Positions 9,076 through 16,229 of a stretch of DNA of 21,713 nt are shown piece by piece. How positions within the stretch are numbered: position 1 is the first letter of the stretch; the number at the start of each line of letters is the position of its first letter. The notes under the pieces are model-generated. The model worked only from the letters and a program-made list of their open reading frames with translations, had not been told where the DNA came from and made no database searches. The DNA comes from an uncultured Ignavibacteria bacterium (lineage in GTDB: Bacteria > Bacteroidota > Ignavibacteria > SZUA-365). Location: contig CAJXSA010000011.1 of the NCBI GenBank assembly GCA_913060595.1, forward strand, positions 1 to 21,713, in the 5' to 3' direction. Made by a program: the position numbers and the translations under genes.

Positions 9076-10368
9076 ATGACAAATGGCATAGAAATACTCG
9101 TCGTAGAAGACAGCCCCACGCAGGCTCTGAAACTCAAGTACATTCTTGAGAAGCAGGAATACACCGTGCGGCTCGCCGTCAACGGCCGTGAGGGACTGGA
9201 AGCCATACGTCAGCGACGTCCGACACTGGTGATCAGCGATGTGCTGATGCCTGAAATGGACGGGTATGAATTCTGCACCGCGATCAAGACCAGTGATGAA
9301 CTGAAGGAAATCCCCGTCATTCTGCTCACGACGCTGTCCGATCCGCAGGATATCATTAAGGGGCTCGAAAGCGGCGCGGACAACTTTCTGAACAAACCGT
9401 ACAGCGAAGAAGCACTGCTCTCACGCATCAAGTACATCCTGATAAACATGGATGTACGTACGCGCATGCGCACGGGCATGGGAATAGAGATCTACTTCGC
9501 CAACAAGAAGCATTACCTGACTTCTGAGCGCATACAGATCATAGATCTTCTGCTCTCGACGTACGAGAATGCCGTTGAGAAGAACAGGGAACTCGAGCAG
9601 GCGAACAAGAAACTGCGAGCCGTGCAGGAAGAAGTGGAGAAAAACAACGAGAAGCTCAAGCAGCTCAACGAGCAGAAGAACATGCTTCTCGGCATGGCGG
9701 CCCATGACCTGCGCAACCCACTGTATCTCATCGAAGGATACAGCGATTTCCTCCTCCAGGATAACAGCGAGAATCTGCACGACGAGCAGCGCACCATACT
9801 GAGCGCCATACAGTCCAGCAGCACATACATGGTGCAGATGATCAACGACTTGCTGGACGTGCACAAAATCGAGACAGGGAAACTCGAACTCAACAGGCAG
9901 GCAACGGATTTTGCATCCCTCGTGGATAACGTCCTGAAGCGGCAGGAATTCGCCGCGGGGCAGAAAGGTGTCGACATATCCCTCCATCGGCCGGAACAGG
10001 TGCCTTCCGTTGTCGTCGACGGCGCGCGCATCGAACAGGTGATGTCCAATCTGCTCGACAACGCGATCAAGTTCTCCTTCAAAGGTGCCGTGATCGATGT
10101 GACCTATCAGTATGACGATACGGAGATTGTTTTCTCTGTCCGAGACCACGGCCCGGGGATTCCGGAGAAGGAACAGAACCGCCTCTTCAAGGCTTTCAGC
10201 ACCACGAGCGTGAAACCGACAGGGAGCGAACGGAGCACGGGACTCGGTCTTGCAATCGCCCGCGACATCATCGAGAAGCATCAGGGGCGCATATGGGTGG
10301 AAAGCACTGTCGGAAGCGGCTCCACCTTCTCATTCTCCATCCCGGTTGATTCCGGCCCGCCCGCCTGA
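9076..10368 (+). CDS. Receiver - coiled coil - histidine kinase hybrid
   Basis: Soluble two-component hybrid with the receiver at the N terminus, 430 residues from the ATG at 9076, which has AAGGAAA upstream. The frame is open back to 8932 but that would overlap cheB and add a non-conserved Cys/Arg-rich head. The receiver (1-122) has E11-D12, Asp55 in ISDVLMPEMDGYEF and Lys107. A linker includes YFANKKHYLTSERIQIIDLLLSTYE (140-164), then a charged coiled coil (165-203). HisKA has His210 in MAAHDLRNPL. The HATPase has Asn329 (LLDNAIKFS), DHGPGIP (357-363) and STGLGLAIA (387-395). It has no TM segment. It is the last gene of the chemosensory operon, 37 bases after cheB. A likely role is to receive phosphate from CheA and relay or convert the signal, but its own target is not visible. 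Confidence 0.93.
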   Translation: MTNGIEILVVEDSPTQALKLKYILEKQEYTVRLAVNGREGLEAIRQRRPTLVISDVLMPEMDGYEFCTAIKTSDELKEIPVILLTTLSDPQDIIKGLESGADNFLNKPYSEEALLSRIKYILINMDVRTRMRTGMGIEIYFANKKHYLTSERIQIIDLLLSTYENAVEKNRELEQANKKLRAVQEEVEKNNEKLKQLNEQKNMLLGMAAHDLRNPLYLIEGYSDFLLQDNSENLHDEQRTILSAIQSSSTYMVQMINDLLDVHKIETGKLELNRQATDFASLVDNVLKRQEFAAGQKGVDISLHRPEQVPSVVVDGARIEQVMSNLLDNAIKFSFKGAVIDVTYQYDDTEIVFSVRDHGPGIPEKEQNRLFKAFSTTSVKPTGSERSTGLGLAIARDIIEKHQGRIWVESTVGSGSTFSFSIPVDSGPPA

Positions 10369-10398
10369 ACGCATCCCGTCGGTACCATTCCCGCGCAT

Positions 10399-10427
10399 TT
10401 GCAAGTTGTCTGCGGTTGCAGTAAACT
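10399..10427 (+). promoter_or_regulatory. Possible promoter ahead of the OmpR-type regulator gene
   Basis: TTGCAA (10399-10404) and TAAACT (10422-10427) are separated by 17 bases and match the sigma-70 hexamers 4/6 each. This is the only sizeable gap between the chemosensory operon and the regulator gene. GCGGTT occurs twice, at 10412 and 10432 (20 bp apart), and TGCAA/TTGCA make a split inverted repeat. These could serve autoregulation. Weak by itself; location supports it. Confidence 0.3.
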
Positions 10428-10460
10428 ACTCGCGGTTCATGCAACACGATAGCGGCTGCC

Positions 10461-11138
10461 ATGCGACTTCTCATTGTCGAAGACGAAATCAAGGTTTCCC
10501 AGTTCCTCCAGAAAGGTTTCGAGGAGGAGCTCTTTTCTGTTGACACTGCGCAGGACGGGGATAAGGGACTATTTCTCGCACTCACTGAAAGCTACGATGT
10601 CATCATCCTCGATCTGATGCTCCCGAAAAAAACCGGGGTCGAGGTGCTCAAGGAACTGCGGAAGGAAAAAACCACCCCTGTGCTTGTCCTCACAGCGAAA
10701 GGCCAGCTTGAGAGCAAGGTCGAGGTGCTGAACATCGGTGCAGATGACTATCTGACCAAGCCGTTTGCACTCGCGGAATGCATCGCCCGTGTGCGGTCGC
10801 TGCTCCGGCGTGCGCAGATGGAAAAACCGACGAACGTTCTCACCGCGGATTCACTCGAGCTCGATCAGATACAGCATGTCGTCAAACGCGACGGATCTGT
10901 CATCGATCTGACCGTGAAGGAATTCAAGCTTCTCGAATACCTGCTGCGCAACAAGAACACCGTGCTCACGCGTTCTGCCATCATCGAGCATATCTGGGAA
11001 ATCACCTTCGACACCGGAACGAATGTGCTTGATGTGTACATGACGCGTCTGCGCAAGAAGGTGGACGACGAATACGACGTCAAGCTGATTCACACCATTC
11101 GCGGAGTCGGCTACATCCTCAAGGACGACGAGGAATGA
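10461..11138 (+). CDS. OmpR/PhoB-family response regulator
   Basis: DNA-binding response regulator, 225 residues, the usual length. The receiver (1-115) starts MRLLIVEDE with acidic E7-D8. Asp51 lies in IILDLMLPKKTG, Thr78 in VLTAK and Lys100 in YLTKPF. The winged helix (about 125-222) contains the canonical LTVKEFKLLEYLLRN and the end motif RLRKKVDDEYDVKLIHTIRGVGYIL. The ATG is not preceded by a good Shine-Dalgarno site. Its stop overlaps the start of the following histidine kinase gene (ATGA), so the pair is a cognate two-component system. The arrangement resembles CusR/QseB-like pairs. Its targets could include the pilus genes just downstream, but that is only positional inference. Confidence 0.95.
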   Translation: MRLLIVEDEIKVSQFLQKGFEEELFSVDTAQDGDKGLFLALTESYDVIILDLMLPKKTGVEVLKELRKEKTTPVLVLTAKGQLESKVEVLNIGADDYLTKPFALAECIARVRSLLRRAQMEKPTNVLTADSLELDQIQHVVKRDGSVIDLTVKEFKLLEYLLRNKNTVLTRSAIIEHIWEITFDTGTNVLDVYMTRLRKKVDDEYDVKLIHTIRGVGYILKDDEE

Positions 11139-12148
11139 AGCCGGGTCCCCGGCACAAGGCAATACTTCTGTACGGCTCGACTATCTTCGGGGCGTTCGTA
11201 TTCATTTTTCTCATCGTCGTCACTGTCTTTACCCAGCAGTTCCCCTCCTTCAACCTCACCGGCATCGGCATTCTCTTTGTGCCCGCAGGGCTGTTTTTCG
11301 CGTTCACCATCGGCTGGATAATTTCCCAGGAGCTGCATCCGAAGAGATCGGGGAACAGGGCCGAGGCCCTGGCGGACATGCAGGGCACGGACGCGGAAAT
11401 GGATTTCCAGACGAAAATGCACAGCGTGCACAGCACGATCGAGAACATGCAGACGGCGTACGAGCAGATTCAGAACTTCTCCGCCAACGCATCACATGAG
11501 CTGCGCACGCCGCTGACCATCATGCGCGGTGAGGTGGAACTCGCGCTGCGAAACACGAAACGTCCGGAAGAGTACCAGCAGCTGCTCGGCAGCCTCCTCG
11601 AGGAAATCATGCGTCTGTCGCGCATTCTCGACGACCTTCTGCTGATCGCGAAAACCGAGATCGGGGAACGTCCCATCGAACTTCAGCCCGTCGATCTTGG
11701 CGAACTGGTCGAGGAAATCGCCGATGAGGCGGAAATGTTCGCGGCGCAGGCCGACATCACGTTCACGCTGGGAGGCTGCTTCGAAGCCTTCATCGATGCC
11801 GAACCGCTGCGCATCCGCCGCGTGCTGCTCAACCTCATCGACAACGCCGTGAAATACAACCGGAAAAACGGCAACGTCGAACTTTTCATGCGCAGGGAAG
11901 GGGACATGGTCGCTGTCTGTGTACGCGACAGCGGCATCGGCATCCCGCGTGAGGCAATTCCCCGTCTGTTCGAGCGCTTTTACCGCGTCAACGACAGCGC
12001 CTCGAGCAGCGCCAAGGGCACTGGACTCGGGCTGTACCTTGTCAAGTGGATCGTCAAGAATCACGGGGGTACGATCACCGTCGACAGCGAACCGGGGCAG
12101 GGCAGCACCTTCACCATCACCCTTCCTATGCGGAATAGCGGAGTGTAA
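11135..12148 (+). CDS. Two-TM sensor histidine kinase with almost no periplasmic domain
   Basis: Membrane histidine kinase, 337 residues, partner of the OmpR-type regulator with which it overlaps by 4 bases. TM1 is about 9-32 and TM2 about 44-64, leaving only about a dozen residues (FTQQFPSFNLTG) outside the membrane. No HAMP domain is recognisable between TM2 and the kinase; a helical segment (65-112) fills that space. HisKA has His121 in FSANASHELRTPLTIMRGEVE. The HATPase has Asn237 (LLNLIDNAVKYN), DSGIGIP (265-271) and KGTGLGLYLV (294-303). The tiny external loop fits an intramembrane-sensing kinase, which detects envelope stress or a membrane partner rather than a soluble ligand. The stimulus is unknown. 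Confidence 0.93.
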   Translation: MKPGPRHKAILLYGSTIFGAFVFIFLIVVTVFTQQFPSFNLTGIGILFVPAGLFFAFTIGWIISQELHPKRSGNRAEALADMQGTDAEMDFQTKMHSVHSTIENMQTAYEQIQNFSANASHELRTPLTIMRGEVELALRNTKRPEEYQQLLGSLLEEIMRLSRILDDLLLIAKTEIGERPIELQPVDLGELVEEIADEAEMFAAQADITFTLGGCFEAFIDAEPLRIRRVLLNLIDNAVKYNRKNGNVELFMRREGDMVAVCVRDSGIGIPREAIPRLFERFYRVNDSASSSAKGTGLGLYLVKWIVKNHGGTITVDSEPGQGSTFTITLPMRNSGV

Positions 12149-12171
12149 TACCATAATACCTTATGGTATTA
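12146..12171. repeat. Perfect 11-bp inverted repeat after the histidine kinase gene
   Basis: TAATACCATAA (12146-12156) and TTATGGTATTA (12161-12171) are exact reverse complements around TACC. It starts on the kinase stop codon. The stem is AT-rich and is not followed by a T run, so it is not a classical terminator. Given its place between the regulator pair and the pilin gene it may be an operator or an mRNA 3'-end hairpin. Confidence 0.6.
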
Positions 12172-12219
12172 TGTGCACGCATCTTCCTTCCTCTCCGTCT
12201 CCATCATTTCCTTTCTTTC

Positions 12220-12248
12220 TTGTAATGCTGGATTCAGCCGTTTGTAAG
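12220..12248 (+). promoter_or_regulatory. Promoter-like element upstream of the pilin-like gene
   Basis: TTGTAA (12220-12225), a 17-base spacer and TGTAAG (12243-12248). The same layout, starting TTGTAAT, occurs upstream of pilC (12893) and of the minor-pilin cluster (16262). This copy and the pilC copy also share ATGGC exactly 30 bases after the first T. Just upstream (12182-12220) is a pyrimidine-rich stretch, and CT repeats lie in the presumed leader (12311-12328). The shared spacing is seen directly; promoter function is inferred. Confidence 0.42.
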
Positions 12249-12351
12249 AATGGCCTGCTAGATTGCACATCAGAAATTCGAACAAAGAACCAACACGGTT
12301 TGCAGTCTTAACTCTCTCTCACTCTCTTCACATTCTTACAGGAGTTACATT

Positions 12352-12768
12352 ATGGGTACGCAACAGCTTCTTCTCATCGTTCTCGGTGTCATCATCGTCG
12401 GTATCGCGGTCGTCGTCGGTATCAACATCTTCGGTACCAATGCTGAGCAGGCGAACAAGGACGCCCTCACCCAGGATTGTCTCCGCATCGCAGCGGCAGC
12501 CCAGGGCTTCTATCGCAAGCCGACCATGCTCGGTGGCGGAAACAACGCGTTCGACGGCATTGACATTGAGGATTGCGGAATGAGCGACGACGGTACTGGC
12601 GCCGGCACGAACGTCAACGGTTCCTACTCCATCACCACTGCTGCTGGAGACGACTTCGTTATCACGGGTACATCAGCGACGGATGCGACGAAAACAGTTA
12701 CCATTACCGTGGACATGACGGCCACAACGGATGATCTTCGCGTCCAGGTCGCCTACGCCGGCTGGTAA
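12352..12768 (+). CDS. Small pilin-like protein with N-terminal hydrophobic helix and no usual leader
   Basis: Candidate main filament subunit, 138 residues. It begins MGTQQ and goes straight into a hydrophobic helix (residues 6-27, ending GINIF). An amphipathic helix with AEQANKDALTQDCLRIAAAAQGFY continues, as in the long N-terminal helix of type IV pilins. The C-terminal part is Gly/Thr-rich and predicted beta. Cys43 and Cys75 could form a disulfide. There is no basic leader ending in Gly, no FTLIE and no Glu5, so prepilin peptidase processing is uncertain; cleavage after Gly2 is conceivable. A strong ribosome site AGGAG lies 7 bases before the ATG. The gene has its own promoter-like element and a strong terminator, as expected for an abundant product. 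Assignment rests on the helix plan and on the neighbouring pilC and pilB. Confidence 0.72.
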   Translation: MGTQQLLLIVLGVIIVGIAVVVGINIFGTNAEQANKDALTQDCLRIAAAAQGFYRKPTMLGGGNNAFDGIDIEDCGMSDDGTGAGTNVNGSYSITTAAGDDFVITGTSATDATKTVTITVDMTATTDDLRVQVAYAGW

Positions 12769-12813
12769 ACCCTCACTGTGACATCGCGCACTGCCCGGCA
12801 GTCGCGAATAGAG

Positions 12814-12843
12814 CCGCCGTCCTCAGGGACGGCGGTTTTTTTT
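12814..12843 (+). terminator. Rho-independent terminator after the pilin-like gene
   Basis: A GC-rich 9-bp stem (12814-12822 with 12827-12835), a TCAG loop and eight Ts (12836-12843). A strong intrinsic terminator, it makes the pilin-like gene a separate short transcript from the pilC-pilB unit. Confidence 0.95.
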
Positions 12844-12892
12844 GCCTGCTCGTGCGGACCACGCCCGGTGCGCATGGAAAATTCTTTCTCGT

Positions 12893-12921
12893 TTGTAATT
12901 CGCAATTAAGGCTGTGTTAAG
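12893..12921 (+). promoter_or_regulatory. Promoter-like element upstream of pilC
   Basis: TTGTAA at 12893-12898 followed, after 17 bases, by GTTAAG (12916-12921). In an ungapped alignment with the element upstream of the pilin-like gene, roughly two thirds of about 37 positions are identical. These include TTGTAAT, an ATT at +12 to +14, TAAG and ATGGC. It lies downstream of the pilin terminator and about 100 bases before the preferred pilC start, a sensible promoter position. Confidence 0.42.
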
Positions 12922-13016
12922 GATGGCATTCTATCTTACCCTGTGGCCGTAGAGAGGAGTCCGTGGCCGAACGACTCCCGCGGTTCCGGAAGAAAACAAC
13001 AAGAAGGAAGGATCTC

Positions 13017-14462
13017 ATGGCGGATTTCAGATTCCAGGGCGTCGTCCCATCAGGCAAGATGATTCAGGGGACGATTTCGGCCAGCAACGCCGCTGAAGCC
13101 AAGAAAAAAATCCAGGATCTCTCGAAGGGACGCGCGTTCAAGCTGAACAAGCTCGAGAAACGCACCGTGTTCGTCTATAAGGCGACAAAGGGAGAAAAAA
13201 CCATCGAGGGCGAACAGAAAGCCTACTCCAAGGGAGAGGTGGACAACGCCCTGACCCAGATGGGCTACAAGGTGGTGTATGTGCGGAAGAAAATTGCCGT
13301 GAGCATGGGCAAACCGCCAATCACCGATATTATTACCTTCGTGCGTCTGAGCGCCGATCTGCTGCGGGAAAAACTTCCCTTCAACGAGGTGCTGAACCTT
13401 CTCTCAAATGATATCGACAACAAGGCGCTTCGCGAGACGCTGAAAGACATCAACACGGATCTTCGCAAAGGAGCGGAGAGTGAGCGTGTGTTTCAGAAAT
13501 ATGAACCGGTGCTCGGAAAGTTCACCTCCAAGATGCTCGGACTTGCCTCCAAGAGCGGCGCCATGGCCGAGATGTACGACTCCACGGCCAAGTTTCTCGA
13601 GCGCCGGCTCGAGTTCAAGAAAAGCATGAAGAGTGCCATGCTGATGCCGATGATCACGCTCGTCCTGCTCATTCTCGCCACAATATTCTACGTCGCGTAC
13701 ATTTTCCCGGAAACCGCGCGCATGTTCCTCAAGTACGGCATCGAACTGCCGCCGATGACGGAGGCGACGCTTGAGTTTTCCGACTGGCTGGTTGCGAATA
13801 TACTGTTCTTCATCATCGCCATCATTGGTGCCGGCGTGGGGGTGTTCATGCTTTTCACCAATGAGAAGAGCCGGCGCTGGGTGGACAAGGTGTCCTTCCG
13901 CATCCCGGTGATGGGTGGACTGATTCACAAAACCGCGATCGAGGTGTTCTGCCGCGTATTCTATTCGCTCTACAGCGGCTCCGGGGAGAACATCGATGTG
14001 ATCAAGACCGCAGCGGAAGCGACGGGGAACAGTTATTTCGAGCATCAGATCAAGACGACCACCATCCCGATGATGCTCAAGCATGGAAAGGGACTGCATG
14101 AGTCCTTCGAAGCCTCCGGCGTGTTCACCAAGACCGCGTTGTCACGCTTTCATGCGGGTGCGGAGACGGGCATGGTGCGGGAGACGTCCCTGCAGCTCGC
14201 CAATTACTACGAACGCGAGACAACGTACAAGCTCAAGTCGGTGGTTGATTTCATGCAGCTGTGGGTTGCCATGATCATCATGATCGTCATGACGGCCATC
14301 ACAATCGTATCCTCCGAAACGGCGGTGATCAAACCCAAGAGCGCACCAGGCATGGGTGAGTTTCTTCCGTATATGATTCTTGTTTCCGGTCCTGTCATTC
14401 ATTCTCTGAAAAAGGCGTATCATGGATGCCGCAGCTTCCTTGCTCGAAAGAAAGATCGATAA
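13017..14462 (+). CDS. pilC: Type IV pilus inner-membrane platform protein PilC (GspF family)
   Basis: Polytopic platform protein on which PilB and PilT act. The ATG at 13017 has AAGGA sites upstream and begins at the family's usual N terminus (MADFRFQGVVPSGK); a GTG at 12963 with AGGAG would add 18 Arg/Lys-rich residues. From 13017 it has 481 residues. GspF cytoplasmic domains cover about 100-205 and 290-405. TM helices lie near 207-229, 259-280 and 412-433, and a further hydrophobic stretch FLPYMILVSGPVI is near the end. The second domain keeps the AGAETG motif (381-386); the equivalent in the first reads SKSG. The first 95 residues look like two successive copies of the short N-terminal GspF module. 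The C-terminal tail beyond TM3 is longer than usual and overlaps pilB by 41 bases. Confidence 0.93.
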   Translation: MADFRFQGVVPSGKMIQGTISASNAAEAKKKIQDLSKGRAFKLNKLEKRTVFVYKATKGEKTIEGEQKAYSKGEVDNALTQMGYKVVYVRKKIAVSMGKPPITDIITFVRLSADLLREKLPFNEVLNLLSNDIDNKALRETLKDINTDLRKGAESERVFQKYEPVLGKFTSKMLGLASKSGAMAEMYDSTAKFLERRLEFKKSMKSAMLMPMITLVLLILATIFYVAYIFPETARMFLKYGIELPPMTEATLEFSDWLVANILFFIIAIIGAGVGVFMLFTNEKSRRWVDKVSFRIPVMGGLIHKTAIEVFCRVFYSLYSGSGENIDVIKTAAEATGNSYFEHQIKTTTIPMMLKHGKGLHESFEASGVFTKTALSRFHAGAETGMVRETSLQLANYYERETTYKLKSVVDFMQLWVAMIIMIVMTAITIVSSETAVIKPKSAPGMGEFLPYMILVSGPVIHSLKKAYHGCRSFLARKKDR

Positions 14463-16221
14463 AGTCGGTGTTGCTCTTCTCCACAAGGGCATCGTAGACC
14501 GGGAGACGGTCTCGAAGGCGCTGACGACAAAGGAGAAGGAAGCCGGACGCCGGCATCGCAGCCTGGCGGAGATACTTGTCGACGAGTACAAGCTCGATCA
14601 CCATACCGTGTTTTCGGAAGTCGCTCGCATCTACGCGTTCAAGACGCTGAAGATCGACGAAGCGATGACAGAGCGGCGCATCAATCTCATCAAACAGATG
14701 ATTGAATCGCTCACGCAGGAACAGCGTGCTGTGCTGTTCAAGGCGCGCACGCTGCCACTGCAGTTCGACAGCCGCACGCCCGACAAGCTGGTGCTCATCT
14801 CGTCCATCCCCATTCATCGCGACATCCCGCGCATCGCGAATTTCTTCCGTGCGCTCAAGTACGAAGTGTATTACGCGGAGCAGAAGCAGCTGCAGTCGCA
14901 TATCGACAACATCCTCCGCGGTGACAACGCTTTCCTCGAATCGATCAAGGACATGGAAGCCGAGCTCGAAGAATCCGATATGGAGGGCGGATCGGATATC
15001 GACGAGGCGGAACTCGATCAGGAAATCAACAAGTCCATGCTCGTCAACCTCTTCGAGGGCTGCCTCGTCGAGGCGGTGCGCAAGGGGGTGAGCGACGTTC
15101 ACATTTTCCCGACCACGCGCACAGTCACGGAGTTCCATTTCCGTGTCGACGGCAAGCTCGCCGTATGGAACAAGGTGGAGGGAACGCGCCCCGAGGCGGT
15201 GCTCGCGGTGGTCAAGGACCGGAGCATGAACATCGACCGTTTCGAGCGTGACGCGGCGCAGGACGGCTTCATTCAGCGCACCATAGACAACACGGTCATC
15301 CGTTTTCGCGTCTCCGTTCTGCCGATCGCCGGTTCCGAGTACCAGCAGAAATTCGAGAGCATCGTCATCCGTGTTCTCGACAGTCGCAAAGTCATCAAGG
15401 ACATCGCGAAAATCGGTTTTCAGAAAAAAGCCTTCGACTGGTTCCAGGAATCGATCAGCAAGCCGCAGGGCATGGTCATTCTGACCGGACCGACGGGAAG
15501 CGGCAAAAGTACCACGCTCGTCGCTGCGCTCTATTCGGTAATCACTCCTCAGGTGAACGTGCTGACGGTTGAAGATCCGGTCGAGTATGTCATCGACGGA
15601 GCCCGTCAGATCAAGATCTCGCACAAGGTCGACTTCGAGGCCGCGATCCGTGCCATCCTTCGTCACGATCCCGATATCGTCATGGTCGGTGAGATGCGCG
15701 ACAAGAGCACGGCCGACATCGCGATCAAACTCGCCAACACCGGTCACCTCACGTTTTCTACGCTCCACACGAACGACGCCCCCAGCGCCGTCACCCGACT
15801 GTTCAAGATGGGCATTGAGCCCTTCCTGATTGCCTACGCCATCAATCTCGTCGTCGCGCAGCGCCTGCTGCGACGGCTGTGCAACAAGTGCAAGCGTCCG
15901 GCAAAAGAGCTGAATCATGCCGAGCTGCACAATGTGGGCTTCACCGACGAGGAAATCGAAACCACGACGTTCTACGAACCCGTCGGCTGCAGCGCCTGCG
16001 TGAAGGGCTACAAGGGCCGGGCGGCAATTCATGAGGCGCTGTTCTTCTCGAAGGAAATTCGCAAAGCCATTTTTGAATCCGGCGAGGAGATCGATGAGGA
16101 CGAAGTGCGTCGCATCGCCATCAGCCAGGGCATGCTCACGCTGCGTGCCTCGGCGCGTGAGCGCGTCAAGGAAGGCGTGACCTGCGTCGCTGAAGTCATC
16201 TCCGCCACCATGTCCGACTGA
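14422..16221 (+). CDS. pilB: Type IV pilus extension ATPase PilB (GspE family)
   Basis: Hexameric cytoplasmic ATPase that drives filament assembly, 599 residues. An N-terminal MshEN-like region (VGVALLHKGIVDRETVSKAL, then LAEILVDEYKLD) is followed by a linker with an acidic stretch (175-200). The core has ASD-box-like GVSDVHIFP (222-230), RVDG (241-244), Walker A GPTGSGKST (356-364) and Asp box TVEDPVEYV (382-390). Walker B is HDPDIVMVGE (415-424) and the His box ends in STLHT (446-450). The zinc-binding tetracysteine of PilB/GspE is complete (C487, C490, C523, C526). All catalytic residues are intact, unlike the PilT-like gene downstream. The start overlaps pilC by 41 bases, with AAAGG 6 bases ahead. 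MshEN domains can bind cyclic di-GMP; whether this one does cannot be judged from motifs alone. Confidence 0.96.
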   Translation: MDAAASLLERKIDKVGVALLHKGIVDRETVSKALTTKEKEAGRRHRSLAEILVDEYKLDHHTVFSEVARIYAFKTLKIDEAMTERRINLIKQMIESLTQEQRAVLFKARTLPLQFDSRTPDKLVLISSIPIHRDIPRIANFFRALKYEVYYAEQKQLQSHIDNILRGDNAFLESIKDMEAELEESDMEGGSDIDEAELDQEINKSMLVNLFEGCLVEAVRKGVSDVHIFPTTRTVTEFHFRVDGKLAVWNKVEGTRPEAVLAVVKDRSMNIDRFERDAAQDGFIQRTIDNTVIRFRVSVLPIAGSEYQQKFESIVIRVLDSRKVIKDIAKIGFQKKAFDWFQESISKPQGMVILTGPTGSGKSTTLVAALYSVITPQVNVLTVEDPVEYVIDGARQIKISHKVDFEAAIRAILRHDPDIVMVGEMRDKSTADIAIKLANTGHLTFSTLHTNDAPSAVTRLFKMGIEPFLIAYAINLVVAQRLLRRLCNKCKRPAKELNHAELHNVGFTDEEIETTTFYEPVGCSACVKGYKGRAAIHEALFFSKEIRKAIFESGEEIDEDEVRRIAISQGMLTLRASARERVKEGVTCVAEVISATMSD

Positions 16222-16229
16222 TCCGGAGC

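Noticed and set aside
9421..10281. A 286-codon - strand frame opposite the hybrid kinase
   Set aside because: The + strand encodes complete HisKA and HATPase motifs; the antisense product is low in recognisable features and has no ribosome site or promoter.
12251..12267. Sigma-54-like promoter (TGGC...TTGCA) before the pilin-like gene
   Set aside because: The GG and GC elements start 13 bases apart instead of 12, a spacing sigma-54 does not normally tolerate, and no sigma-54 activator gene is in the window. The TTGTAAT element shared with two other genes explains the region better.
12963..13016. GTG start for PilC with AGGAG upstream
   Set aside because: Possible, but the extra residues are Arg/Lys-rich and unlike the family N terminus, whereas ATG 13017 has well-placed AAGGA sites and begins at the conserved first strand. 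Kept only as an alternative start.
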